Of a stretch of 64,000 nt of DNA, positions 55,480 to 63,653 are shown piece by piece. The DNA is from Legionellaceae bacterium (lineage in GTDB: Bacteria; Pseudomonadota; Gammaproteobacteria; Legionellales; Legionellaceae), in assembly GCA_018061965.1 (NCBI GenBank), contig JAGOTG010000013.1, forward strand, positions 1-64,000, read 5' to 3'. Numbering within the stretch: position 1 is the stretch's first letter; every line of letters starts with the position of its first letter. The notes beneath the pieces were generated by a model. That model saw only the letters and a list, made by a program, of their open reading frames with translations, had not been told where the DNA came from and searched no databases. Made by a program: the position numbers and the translations under genes.

Positions 55480-56880
55480 TTATACTTTTGCGGAATGAAC
55501 GGCACCTAAATCCGATGTATCCGTTGAAGATCTTGCTGCAGTAGTACTCCGACTGAAGAGTTTGAAGCAACAATTTGTATACTGAGAAAGACGTTGCATA
55601 CAAGTAGTGTTTGTTGGTTCAGTTGCTTCAGCGTTAACCACAACAGTCTCTGCAGTAGCATCAGCACGAGATTGCGCATACGCTTTACAAGCACGGTATA
55701 GACTAACACTTAGCAACAATACCCCAACAGCGGCGACCGACATCAACGCAGCAGGTGTCAAATGCAATCCCATTAATAAAGCAAATGTAGGACTGAATTG
55801 CATGAGGCTAGGGCTGAATTGTACCAAAGCACTGAATCCTACCAGACCAAGACCCACAGTCGTGAGCACAGGCGTCAGGAATTTTGAGTAGCCTGCAGCT
55901 GGGTTCGTAACAACCGGTGCATCAGAAGTCGTGTCAACGGATGCGGCATGAGCTGGTTTGTACGTACGGTAAGTCACGTAAGCAGCCGCCGCCAACATTG
56001 CAACACCTGAGATTGCGATAGCAGCCAAAGCTACTGGAGGCAAATTCAAGCTTGCCAACATTGCGAACTGAGGACCGAATTGCATCAAAGTGCTAAGTGC
56101 TATCGCTGCAGTACCGCCAGTTGCTAAAACTGCGGCGCCTGTGTAACGTGCACATTTTTTTCTGAATTGTTTTTTTGCTTCTAATGCAGAGTGCTGTTCG
56201 GCAATGGTTTTAGCCGCCTCATTATCACGTGTTTCTTTTACCCTTTTTTTCATTTGAGGAGACTTTGCAAATTTACTGACTATTATTGCTGAAGAAACTG
56301 TTTTTACAATTTTTTCTTTAGCAGTTTGCTCAGCTAAGCTAGTTTCAACAGCCTGAATAGCATGTTGCACAGCTTCTTTTTGTGTTTGGATGAGCTTGCT
56401 TGTAGCGGAAAATAATGCTTGAATGGCCGTGAGTCCTTCTGACCCTTCTTTGTACTTACCAATAGCTAGCATTGCCGAAATTACTGCATCGAAAAAAGTG
56501 ACATTTCGCTGTGCGTTTTCACGTGAGTCTAGAATTCTAAAAATAGCTGCATTGGGATCTTCTGATCCGACTAATGATCCGACTACTTGTGACAGAAGAC
56601 TAGAATCTTGGGGATTTTTGATTTTTAAGAAATTTTTTAAACAGGTGATTGCTTCAGCTAGATTATCTGCAGGCCGAGTTGGTGAAGTGGCTGTAGGAGA
56701 ACTAAAGGCTAATCTACATTTTTCCTCAGCAGTATCTCCCATGAAGTGCATAAAGGTCCCATCTGCATTTGATGTACCTAATTTTTTCTTGAATTCTGAA
56801 TCATTATTAACATTAAATAAATTCTCAAATTGTTCTACTATCTCAAGTTGCTCTTGTAACGTATCCAATGGCTGCTGCAT
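55480..56880 (-). CDS. Hairpin membrane protein, paralogue 2
   Basis: 466 residues from the ATG at 56880, chosen because AGAGGA then has the same spacing as in paralogue 1; an ATG two codons upstream is possible. Same layout: helical N-terminus (to about 240, with a lysine-rich segment before the membrane part), hairpin 1 (around LMQFGPQFAMLASLNLPP), hairpin 2 (around LMQFSPTFALLMGLHLTPAAL, with a ten-residue insertion SPSLMQF repeated), and a Cys-containing tail. The membrane half is almost identical to paralogue 1 while the soluble N-termini differ strongly. Confidence 0.65.
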   Translation of the reverse strand: MQQPLDTLQEQLEIVEQFENLFNVNNDSEFKKKLGTSNADGTFMHFMGDTAEEKCRLAFSSPTATSPTRPADNLAEAITCLKNFLKIKNPQDSSLLSQVVGSLVGSEDPNAAIFRILDSRENAQRNVTFFDAVISAMLAIGKYKEGSEGLTAIQALFSATSKLIQTQKEAVQHAIQAVETSLAEQTAKEKIVKTVSSAIIVSKFAKSPQMKKRVKETRDNEAAKTIAEQHSALEAKKQFRKKCARYTGAAVLATGGTAAIALSTLMQFGPQFAMLASLNLPPVALAAIAISGVAMLAAAAYVTYRTYKPAHAASVDTTSDAPVVTNPAAGYSKFLTPVLTTVGLGLVGFSALVQFSPSLMQFSPTFALLMGLHLTPAALMSVAAVGVLLLSVSLYRACKAYAQSRADATAETVVVNAEATEPTNTTCMQRLSQYTNCCFKLFSRSTTAARSSTDTSDLGAVHSAKV

Positions 56881-56950
56881 AAGCATTTCCTCTAAGGTTG
56901 ATGTTTAATTGTCCTTTTTAATAACTCAATAAAAGACAGTAAGAGCGAAT

Positions 56951-56978
56951 ATTATACAATTAATTTTTTTAAAATCAA
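56951..56978 (-). promoter_or_regulatory. Sigma-70 promoter of hairpin paralogue 2
   Basis: TTGATT (56978-56973), 16-base spacer, TATAAT (56956-56951) on the minus strand, 70 bases before the start; matches the promoter of paralogue 1. Confidence 0.75.
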
Positions 56979-57127
56979 GGGTTTTGTTTAAAAAACAATA
57001 CAAACGATGGTTTTTTTGGCTGAAAGGGGCCTTTGGTAGGCTTCAACGGTTTTTTCAAGGATCATTGCGTAGCCTGGGAGGCTGCTGCCATGGGTTTGTT
57101 CTGAGCGCGCAACAGCTTCAAATAAAA

Positions 57128-57157
57128 AAATCTGTGGGATGAAAAAACCACAGATTT
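57128..57157 (-). terminator. Rho-independent terminator, copy 3 of 3
   Basis: AAATCTGTGG (57128-57137) and CCACAGATTT (57148-57157) around a loop of 10; a run of T follows on the minus strand. Terminates paralogue 3, whose stop is at 57190. Confidence 0.85.
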
Positions 57158-57189
57158 TAAAGAAATGCACAAGGTGTTTAACGTACCAT

Positions 57190-57639
57190 TTATAATTTTG
57201 CTGTCTTTTGAGCAGTAGAATGAAGTAATTCCGATGGATCCTTTGCAGTGTTAGTACTACGACCGAAGAGTTTGAGGCAACAAGCGTACTGAGAAAGGCG
57301 TTGTAAACAACCGCTGCTTTCTGGCGCTGTTGCATTGGTTTTTGCGCCGACAGGCGCAACTGGCCTGCTAGTGCAATAAGCGAGATAGATCCCAGCTACC
57401 AACATCGCTAACCCGGTGATTGCGATAGCGGCTAACGCTATGGGCGGCAAAGATAGGCCCGCTAACATGATGAGCTGAGGACCGAATTGCATCAAGGTAC
57501 CGAACGTTAGCACTAGTGTGCCGCCAGTTGCCAACAGTGCAGCATTTATGTAGCACGCACGTTTTTCCAGGGATGCAATTTTAGCATTAGCTAATCTATG
57601 TTCGGATTGTTTAATTTGTTCGTCGAATATTGATGGCAT
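57190..57639 (-). CDS. Hairpin membrane protein, paralogue 3 (short)
   Basis: 149 residues: a 30-residue charged start, one hairpin (about 33-92, around LMQFGPQLIMLAGLSLPP), and a tail CLQRLSQYACCLKLFGRST like those of paralogues 1 and 2. It lacks the large N-terminal region and the second hairpin, so it may be a reduced copy or the ancestral single-hairpin form. Own promoter (57713-57685) and terminator, so probably expressed. Confidence 0.6.
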   Translation of the reverse strand: MPSIFDEQIKQSEHRLANAKIASLEKRACYINAALLATGGTLVLTFGTLMQFGPQLIMLAGLSLPPIALAAIAITGLAMLVAGIYLAYCTSRPVAPVGAKTNATAPESSGCLQRLSQYACCLKLFGRSTNTAKDPSELLHSTAQKTAKL

Positions 57640-57684
57640 AATTGTTTTCTCTGGTTTTATTCACGCAAAGTTTCTTGTTCATCT

Positions 57685-57713
57685 ATTATACAAAAAGCTG
57701 CTTGTTAATGCAA
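57685..57713 (-). promoter_or_regulatory. Sigma-70 promoter of hairpin paralogue 3
   Basis: TTGCAT (57713-57708), 17-base spacer, TATAAT (57690-57685) on the minus strand, about 45 bases before the ATG at 57639. Confidence 0.65.
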
Positions 57714-57797
57714 TCTATTTGTGTGAAAATATATCAAATTAACTTTTTTTGCAGGATGTTTGTCTGTTCTCCTGTATCTCCGCTGCAGAATCTAGGA

Positions 57798-58688
57798 TTA
57801 TGTGTTTGGTGCGTACCTTGGAGTGGTGCTCTGGCTAGCTGGCAAGCTATCGAGCGCAACGCGATTTCCAGATCGTCCAAAACTAAAACAAAATTTCAAA
57901 AATTGTTCGATTTGTCGTCCATAAAACGGTGACTGCAAAACGGGGGTGCCTGTGTTTGCGCGCGGCGGCTCTTTGCGAGAGAGCCCGTACCCCGCCATGC
58001 ATGCTCCTGCAACGACTAGAACCACAAACATAGCCGGCGATAGGTGAATTCCGACCATTAACGCAAATGTTGGGTTAAGGTGTAGAAGTAGGCTGCCCCC
58101 CATTAATCCACAACCGGCGGCGGCAATAGTCTTATTTAGTGACAGGAAATAAGGAGAAGCATGCACAATAGGCCGCGATGGCGGTTGATTGATTTCTAGT
58201 ACTAAAGGTCCTTCTTGGTTGTGTTGCGCTCCAATATGCGATTCTTGTGATATAGGCCTGGTTATATCTTTCATGCGTTGTTCCACAATAGTGATTTGTG
58301 CTGCAATCAATTGCCGTACCCGATGACATTGGGAGGTAGTCGTTATTTTTTTGTCATGAATGCTTTGGAAAGTCACATAGAGAAGATGAAAAAAACTTGG
58401 AGAACTTTGTTCTTCCGTTTGTGCACCGTGACATACATCAAAAGCTTGATGCATTTTGTGTGTGCGTGGGTCCATTCTGTTACCAGCAAAATCGAAATTA
58501 TCTAAGAGTAAGTCCCAGGTGTGGTGCTCACCCCTTTGATATCCTCTTTGTAGATACTCCCGTTTAAACTGCTCATATCGTATGAGATATTCTCTCAAAT
58601 TAGCGGCAGCTAAAACATGATCGATTTGCCGAAGATCCGCCAATTGCTTAGTGATGTTCGCGATTAATTCATCATTGGGAGCGTGCAT
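57798..58688 (-). CDS. Hairpin membrane protein, paralogue 4 (diverged)
   Basis: 296 residues with a helical N-terminus (1-185, including TKQLADLRQIDHVL) and one hairpin (about 190-245, around LHLNPTFALMVGIHLSPAMFV), the same turn sequence (L-N-P-x-x-A-L-M-x-G-x-H-L-x-P-A) as hairpin 2 of paralogues 1 and 2. The rest is unlike the others, and neither the shared terminator nor the TTGATT promoter is present. It is the copy nearest rpoH, divergent from it. Confidence 0.6.
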   Translation of the reverse strand: MHAPNDELIANITKQLADLRQIDHVLAAANLREYLIRYEQFKREYLQRGYQRGEHHTWDLLLDNFDFAGNRMDPRTHKMHQAFDVCHGAQTEEQSSPSFFHLLYVTFQSIHDKKITTTSQCHRVRQLIAAQITIVEQRMKDITRPISQESHIGAQHNQEGPLVLEINQPPSRPIVHASPYFLSLNKTIAAAGCGLMGGSLLLHLNPTFALMVGIHLSPAMFVVLVVAGACMAGYGLSRKEPPRANTGTPVLQSPFYGRQIEQFLKFCFSFGRSGNRVALDSLPASQSTTPRYAPNT

Positions 58689-58761
58689 AATCTACATTTA
58701 TTAAAATCCATGTGTATTATTTGAGCACAATTCAACATAAAGATCAATCTTTATCCAGAAT

Positions 58762-58791
58762 TTGCAAGAGAGAGGTGAGATCCCCTATAAT
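58762..58791 (+). promoter_or_regulatory. Promoter for rpoH
   Basis: TTGCAA (58762-58767), 18-base spacer, TATAAT (58786-58791), 55 bases before the rpoH ATG. GGAG lies 9 bases before the start codon. Other promoters (sigma-E or heat-shock) cannot be excluded. Confidence 0.5.
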
Positions 58792-58846
58792 GGTGTGGCT
58801 TTAACGGTATCTTTGTATCTGTATCTTTACAAACGGAGAATTAAAA

Positions 58847-59710
58847 ATGAGTTTTTCGTTGTCGTTATCAACTTTAAACTTACCTATCGGTAGTCTTGAG
58901 GCGTATATTCATCGCGTCAATCAGATTCCTCTGCTGACGGCGGAAGAAGAGTTTGACTTTGCCACACTTGTGCAAGAGCAAGGGGATTTAGAGGCAGCGC
59001 GCTCTTTGGTATTGGCGCATTTGCGCTATGTTGTGCGCGTGGCCAGAGGTTATTTGGGTTACGGCTTGTCATTAAGTGATTTGATCCAAGAAGGCAATGT
59101 GGGTTTGATGAAAGCGGTCAAACGCTTTGATCCGAAGATGGGTGTGCGTTTGGTATCGTTTGCTGTGCATTGGATCAAAGCTGAAATTCATGAATTTGTC
59201 CTCCAAAATTGGCGGATTGTAAAAGTAGCGACTACAAAAGCCCAACGGAAATTGTTTTTCAATTTACGCCATATGAAAAAACGTTTGGGATGGATGAATA
59301 ACGAAGAAGTGAATGCGGTTGCCGAAGACCTAGGTGTGACGCCACATGACGTGCTGGTGATGGAGCAGCGGTTGAATGCGATGGATGAATCGTATGACGC
59401 TTTGGATTCAGATGATGATGATCATCGATATCGAACAGCGCCTGCTGATTATTTGCAAGATAATCGTGCCAATCCTGCTGTACTATATGAGCAAGAGCAT
59501 ACGGGAAACCAAGAACATGATCGCTTGCATACCGCATTGGCTTCGCTCGATGAACGCAGTCAAGATATTTTACGCCAACGTTGGTTGTCTGAAGACAAAG
59601 CCAGTACATTACAGATGTTAGCGCAACAATATGGTGTGTCCGCGGAACGCGTGCGCCAATTAGAGCAATCTGCTATGAAAAAACTACGAGTATTGATGGC
59701 GGATGCGTAA
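58847..59710 (+). CDS. rpoH: RNA polymerase sigma-32 factor
   Basis: 287 residues. Region 2 contains the core-binding [19 protein letters not shown] and the RpoH-specific segment [22 protein letters not shown]. Region 4.2 is the C-terminal helix-turn-helix [23 protein letters not shown]. Directs heat-shock gene transcription. Normally adjacent to ftsX; here separated by the hairpin-protein insertion. Translational thermosensor structure is possible but not evident. Confidence 0.97.
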   Translation: MSFSLSLSTLNLPIGSLEAYIHRVNQIPLLTAEEEFDFATLVQEQGDLEAARSLVLAHLRYVVRVARGYLGYGLSLSDLIQEGNVGLMKAVKRFDPKMGVRLVSFAVHWIKAEIHEFVLQNWRIVKVATTKAQRKLFFNLRHMKKRLGWMNNEEVNAVAEDLGVTPHDVLVMEQRLNAMDESYDALDSDDDDHRYRTAPADYLQDNRANPAVLYEQEHTGNQEHDRLHTALASLDERSQDILRQRWLSEDKASTLQMLAQQYGVSAERVRQLEQSAMKKLRVLMADA

Positions 59711-59744
59711 TAGTTTGTTGCTATTGAGTTAAAGCGTATCATCT

Positions 59745-59842
59745 TTCTTCCTACGTCCCGCGGCTGGTCCGCGGGATACAGCAATCTTGTTTAAGCATCC
59801 GATCTCTGGATCCCGCGAACAAGCCGCGGGAAGTGGGATGAC
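59745..59842. repeat. Dispersed palindromic element (CCGCGGG type)
   Basis: Two hairpins, TCCCGCGG-CTGGT-CCGCGGGA (59756-59776) and TCCCGCG...CGCGGGA (59811-59831), lie within an outer imperfect inverted repeat whose right end is GGGATGACG. This is like the small GC-rich palindromes scattered in many proteobacterial genomes. GC content is much above the surroundings. It lies between rpoH and mtaD. Confidence 0.7.
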
Positions 59843-59897
59843 GTTATATTTAATGGCTATGTTTCCCAATTACCCAACCAATGAAATAGGGATGTTT

Positions 59898-61199
59898 ATG
59901 AAAAATATTGACCAGATTGCTCATGCAAAATGGATACTGACGGGCGAAAAAAATCAACACGTATTAGAAAACCACGCTTTATTGATTGACAAAGGGGTCA
60001 TTCAAAATATTGTTCCTAGTGCCGAAGCCAAAGAGCACTATCATGCGAAACAAGTGGATGATTATGCTTACCACGCACTTTTACCTGGTTTGGTGAATGC
60101 TCATACACATTTGGGAATGAATTATTTTCGTGGCCTAGGCTGCGATTTGATGCTCATGGATTGGTTGAATGGGTATATTTGGCCAGCCGAAAAAAAATGG
60201 TTATCTCACGAATTTGTACACGACGCGTCCTTATTTGCCATGGCGGAAATGATTCGCAGTGGTACGACCTGTTTTAATGATATGTTTTATTTTCCAGAAG
60301 CGATTGCGGATGCGGCTATCACGGCGGGTATGCGTGGGTTTGTCAGTATGCACGTCATTGATTTTCCAACTGCTTGGACACAAAATACAGATGAGTCTTT
60401 AGAAAAAGGTTTGGCTTTCTATGAGCAATATCATCAACAACCTTTGATTACGCCTATCCTAGCACCTCATGCCCCCTATACGGTTTCTGATGAATCCTTT
60501 ATACGAGTTCTTGAGCTGGCCCAATCTTTGCACCTCAAAATAAATGTGCATTTGCATGAAACCCAGGCGGAAATTGAACAATCCATGACGCAATATCAAA
60601 AACGCCCTATCAAACGGTTGTTTGATTTGGGGTTTTTGTCATCAGAAGTGTTAGCGATTCATATGACACAATTGGATGAAGAAGATTATGAGATTTTAGG
60701 TGCTACACGCCCAAGCATTGTGCATTGCCCTGGATCGAATATGAAATTAGCCAGTGGGATTTGTCCTATCGCAAAATTACATAATTTGGGCTTGAATGTG
60801 GCGCTAGGGACAGACAGTGTTGCCAGTAATAACGATTTAAATATGATCAATGAAATGCGTACCGCTGCATTTTTAGCAAAAGTTTCTCAGCAAGATCCGG
60901 TGTGTATGAATGTGGATGAGACCTTCGCAATGGCGAGCCTCAATGGTGCAAAGGCATTGGGGATAGATCATATCGTAGGGTCTTTGGCGCCTGGCAAAGC
61001 CGCGGATTTTATTGCAATGAATTTGGATGAAATTGAAACATTACCGGTCCACGATCCCTTGGTTCAAATTATCTATTCAAGCAGTCGGCACCAAGTCACT
61101 GATGTCTGGGTTGCCGGAAAGCAATTACTTAAAAATAGAGAGTTGCTCACTTTGGATGAAGAATCCTTAAAAGCCAAAGCACGTTTGTGGAAACTGTGA
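59898..61199 (+). CDS. mtaD: 5-methylthioadenosine/S-adenosylhomocysteine deaminase
   Basis: 433 residues from the ATG at 59898 (MKNIDQIAHAKWIL), with AGG 7 bases upstream; the frame runs further up only through the palindromic element. Amidohydrolase metal ligands: NAHTHLGMNYFRGLG, HLHETQAE, and DSVASNNDLNM; GSNMKLASG between. Deaminates MTA or SAH to the inosine form for methionine salvage. Other members act on guanine or atrazine analogues, so substrate is by family only. Confidence 0.85.
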   Translation: MKNIDQIAHAKWILTGEKNQHVLENHALLIDKGVIQNIVPSAEAKEHYHAKQVDDYAYHALLPGLVNAHTHLGMNYFRGLGCDLMLMDWLNGYIWPAEKKWLSHEFVHDASLFAMAEMIRSGTTCFNDMFYFPEAIADAAITAGMRGFVSMHVIDFPTAWTQNTDESLEKGLAFYEQYHQQPLITPILAPHAPYTVSDESFIRVLELAQSLHLKINVHLHETQAEIEQSMTQYQKRPIKRLFDLGFLSSEVLAIHMTQLDEEDYEILGATRPSIVHCPGSNMKLASGICPIAKLHNLGLNVALGTDSVASNNDLNMINEMRTAAFLAKVSQQDPVCMNVDETFAMASLNGAKALGIDHIVGSLAPGKAADFIAMNLDEIETLPVHDPLVQIIYSSSRHQVTDVWVAGKQLLKNRELLTLDEESLKAKARLWKL

Positions 61200-61247
61200 A
61201 TAACGAGTAAAATAGTTTGCAAGAGCTGCTTGAGAAAAGGTAATCCG

Positions 61248-61433
61248 ATGAATGAATTTGACATAGATAAAGCGTATGTGAGTACTTACGACGAATTTTT
61301 AAAGAAATTCGACCGCGAGCATGCTTTGACTGAATCACAATTAAAAGAAATTAAAACGTATCAACGGATTAATGCCCTACGGGATGGCACAGACCCTACG
61401 GCGGAATCGGAAAAAATCTGGGAAGATTTTTAG
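61248..61433 (+). CDS. Small conserved-looking protein, 61 aa
   Basis: A charged helical protein (MNEFDIDKAYVSTYDEFL start, acidic end). AAAAGG lies 7 bases before the ATG at 61248; an upstream ATG at 61230 has no ribosome binding site. Placed 48 bases after mtaD and 2 bases before the thioesterase, so it probably belongs to one transcript with them. Function unknown. Confidence 0.55.
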   Translation: MNEFDIDKAYVSTYDEFLKKFDREHALTESQLKEIKTYQRINALRDGTDPTAESEKIWEDF

Positions 61434-61435
61434 TC

Positions 61436-61858
61436 GTGGGCATTTGGTTTCAACTGTTTACGCCAGAAGATCTCAATCGTCGTGGTGAGCAAACTATGGC
61501 GGAATTTCTAGGGATCGTATTTACAGAAGTAGGCGATGATTTTCTCATTGCAACTATGCCTGCAAGTCCGCGCACAAAACAACCTTTAGGCATTATTCAT
61601 GGCGGTGCGTCCGTCGTTTTAGCAGAAACGATTGCCAGCACTGCGGCCAATATGGTGGTTGATTTCGAGCAATATTATTGTGTCGGCTTAGAAATTAATG
61701 CGAATCATATTCGTTCTGTACGCGAAGGTACCGTGCAAGCAATCACTCGTCCTCTCCATTTAGGCCGTACCACTCAAGTCTGGTCAATCGATATTACTAA
61801 TGAGCAAGGTCAAACTACCTGTGTTTCGCGCATGACGGCTTGCGTATTGCAGCGTTGA
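61436..61858 (+). CDS. Hotdog-fold acyl-CoA thioesterase (PaaI/MenI-like)
   Basis: 140 residues, GTG start two bases after the preceding stop. Hotdog signature GIIHGGASVVLAETIASTAAN, with the catalytic Glu in the following helix as in YdiI/MenI and EntH. Hydrolyses acyl- or aroyl-CoA or proofreads carrier-bound products. No menaquinone or enterobactin genes are in view; the substrate is unknown. Confidence 0.85.
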   Translation: MGIWFQLFTPEDLNRRGEQTMAEFLGIVFTEVGDDFLIATMPASPRTKQPLGIIHGGASVVLAETIASTAANMVVDFEQYYCVGLEINANHIRSVREGTVQAITRPLHLGRTTQVWSIDITNEQGQTTCVSRMTACVLQR

Positions 61859-61874
61859 TTTTAATGCTGTAAAA

Positions 61875-61953
61875 GTCACTGGATCGTTACACTCCTCGCA
61901 AAGACGGGCGTAAATGTACCGTCTTTGCCAGCGTAGCGAAGCAATCCAGCGAC
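61875..61953. repeat. Dispersed imperfect inverted repeat
   Basis: GTCACTGGATCG... (from 61875) pairs with CGTAGCGAAGCAATCCAGCGAC (ending 61953); inner arms GCAAAGACGG and CCGTCTTTGC are perfect. The sequence GCGTAGCGAAGCAATCCAG is of the widespread dispersed-repeat type found in many bacteria. It stands between the thioesterase and the RiPP precursor. Confidence 0.7.
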
Positions 61954-61994
61954 TTCAAGACTCCTAATTTGAGCTCTATTTTCAAAAAACATGC

Positions 61995-62113
61995 GTGGAA
62001 TTATTTTTCCACTGATATTGACTTCCAAATTTATTTGGAATTAAATATGCACGCATCATGGATGAAAAAATGGAACTAGTCCTAAATATGTCATGGAAGA
62101 GATAGCATTTAGG
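61995..62113 (+). promoter_or_regulatory. Palindromes upstream of the RiPP precursor gene
   Basis: Three inverted repeats stand in 120 bases: GTGGAA/TTCCAC (61995-62012), the perfect TTCCAAAT-TT-ATTTGGAA (62023-62040) and CCTAAAT/ATTTAGG (62081-62113). The middle one has the form of a dimeric regulator site. A clear -35/-10 pair was not found. They could regulate the peptide operon; which protein binds is unknown. Confidence 0.4.
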
Positions 62114-62135
62114 ATCCCTTAGCAAGGAATCAATT

Positions 62136-62315
62136 ATGGAAAAACAAACCAACCGAACTTTGGCCTACCTCTTGGCCGAACCCATTCAAGATAATCATGA
62201 ACTCGAAGCCATTTCAGGCGGGCATACTACTTTGTCTGCGCAACGAACGGCAAGAGTAACAGGCGACAGCTCTCAGGGGCCTGAAATTACGTTGGATTTT
62301 AGCGTCGATACGTGA
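62136..62315 (+). CDS. Graspetide-like RiPP precursor peptide
   Basis: 59 residues. ATG at 62136 is 7 bases after AAGGA. The leader MEKQTNRTLAYLLAEPIQ continues to ELEAISGG (22-29), the classical double-glycine cleavage signal. The 30-residue core after Gly29 is rich in Ser/Thr and ends in E50-I-T52-L-D54-F-S56-V-D58-T59, where acidic and hydroxyl residues alternate at every second position with hydrophobic residues between. Such side chains are what ATP-grasp ligases join into omega-ester rings. The maturase gene follows 161 bases downstream. The core lacks the microviridin (T-x-K-x-P-S-D) and plesiocin-type (TT..EE) motifs, so it may be another class. No peptidase/transporter is in the window. 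Confidence 0.75.
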   Translation: MEKQTNRTLAYLLAEPIQDNHELEAISGGHTTLSAQRTARVTGDSSQGPEITLDFSVDT

Positions 62316-62476
62316 GTCAAGCGCTCATCTTAAATCAATATATGTTTTTTTAAGGAATTCTAGCAGGCTGAATTATTCGATTTGTATGGTAAATATCCCA
62401 TGCAATCAGGGTTTTTCAGCATACTAGTACGGATATTAATGAGGTTGAGGAAAATACCTCAGGAAATGGAGCTGTT

Positions 62477-63598
62477 ATGAAGTTTTTAATTCCAACCGAA
62501 CCGGATGATACCCATGCTATTTTAGTGAAAATCGCATTAGAAACTTTGGGGCATCATGTTTCTCTATTATTTACCGCCGATCATCCCACTTTACAAAAAA
62601 ACTCTGTATACATTGATACCCACAGTTATCAATGGCAAAGCGTGGATGCTTATGACGCAATTGTTTCAGATCATTATGATGTGGTGTGGTGGCGACGTGC
62701 CAGACGTCCTCATCTCCCCAAAAAGACGGTGCATGCCAAAGATTATGAGTTTGCAGTGCGCGAAAATATTCTTTTTTTTGAATCGTTTACGACTAATTTA
62801 GCCCCGAACGCGTGGTGGATAAATAGTAAAGACTCGGCCTATCGTGCCAATTTTAAATTGTTACAATTGAAAGTGGCGAGTGAATGCGGATTGACAATCC
62901 CAACTACGCTTTGTTCAAATGATCCCCAGGAAATTTGCCAATTCATCAATGCCTATGAACCAAGGGGCGTTATTTACAAACCGATGTGTACTTATTTCTG
63001 GTTTGAGGACCTGCATACTAAAATCAGCTATACAGCTCGAGTAAAAAATAAAAACTTACCCAAGCGGCATGTTCTTCAAGCAGTCCCGGGTATATTTCAA
63101 ATCGAAATCAAGAAAAAATTTGAGCTCCGTATTACTTGTTTTGGAAATTACTTGGTTGCTGCAAAACTCCACTCTCAGAAATATCCCGATGGTTTGATTG
63201 ATTGGCGCGCAATTCGTGGTGCCACCATGCTGGTGGAGCCATTTGAGTTGCCCGAAGATGTTGCAAATAGTATCCGGTTATTTATGCAGAGAATGGGTCT
63301 GGCTTTTGGAGCGTTCGACGTGATTGTGACGCCAGAAGATGAGTATGTATTTTTGGAGGTGAATGAACAGGGGCAGTTTTTATGGCTCGAGGAATTTAAC
63401 CCCGATTTCAAAATGCTCGATATATTTATCCAATATATGCTGCAGGGCTCTATCGATTTTGTGTGGGATGCGAAAGCGTGTGAACACAGTATCGAACAAT
63501 ATAGATCTCAAATGAAGGCTATTTTTGACGCGAATAGGGCGCGTCATGTGCAAGTGAATACTTATTATAAAAAGCGAAAGGAAAAGTCTGCTGTATAG
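62477..63598 (+). CDS. MvdC/MvdD-type ATP-grasp peptide ligase (graspetide maturase)
   Basis: 373 residues. The N-terminal domain carries the marker VVWWRRARRP (about 69-78; MvdC/MvdD have VWYRRP), then the ATP-grasp domain: KPMCTYFWF (P-loop region), LQAVPGIFQIEIKKKFELRITCFG, LAFGAFDVIVTPEDEYVFLEVNEQGQFLWLEEF with the Glu/Asn metal ligands. These enzymes activate Asp/Glu side chains with ATP to form ester or amide bonds to Ser/Thr/Lys in a precursor; the substrate is almost certainly the 59-residue peptide just upstream. GGAG 5 bases before the ATG; a TGAGGT/ACCTCA hairpin (62440-62461) lies just upstream of it. Unusually long C-terminus (after about 320). Confidence 0.88.
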   Translation: MKFLIPTEPDDTHAILVKIALETLGHHVSLLFTADHPTLQKNSVYIDTHSYQWQSVDAYDAIVSDHYDVVWWRRARRPHLPKKTVHAKDYEFAVRENILFFESFTTNLAPNAWWINSKDSAYRANFKLLQLKVASECGLTIPTTLCSNDPQEICQFINAYEPRGVIYKPMCTYFWFEDLHTKISYTARVKNKNLPKRHVLQAVPGIFQIEIKKKFELRITCFGNYLVAAKLHSQKYPDGLIDWRAIRGATMLVEPFELPEDVANSIRLFMQRMGLAFGAFDVIVTPEDEYVFLEVNEQGQFLWLEEFNPDFKMLDIFIQYMLQGSIDFVWDAKACEHSIEQYRSQMKAIFDANRARHVQVNTYYKKRKEKSAV

Positions 63599-63601
63599 AG
63601 C

Positions 63602-63631
63602 TTGTCGTTCCCGCTTGCGCGGGGATGACAA
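63602..63631. repeat. Palindromic repeat after the ATP-grasp gene
   Basis: TTGTCGTTCCCGC (63602-63614), TTGC, and GCGGGGATGACAA (63619-63631) pair with two mismatches. It begins three bases after the stop and resembles the right end of the element at 59745-59842 (GGGATGAC). It may act as a transcription attenuator between the maturase and the next gene. Confidence 0.65.
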
Positions 63632-63653
63632 CTATGAATTGCAAGGAGCGTTT

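Noticed and set aside
59256..59784. Open frames antisense to rpoH
   Set aside because: Shadows of a highly constrained gene, without ribosome binding sites.
59787..59897. N-terminal extension of mtaD
   Set aside because: The extra codons run through the palindromic element and lack family similarity; the ATG at 59898 starts the conserved domain.
59745..61953. CRISPR array from the GC-rich repeats
   Set aside because: Repeats are palindromic, few, of different sequence and not evenly spaced; no cas genes.
62387..62428. Second possible precursor between peptide and maturase
   Set aside because: The ATG-led frame gives only 13 codons, without leader motif or ribosome binding site.
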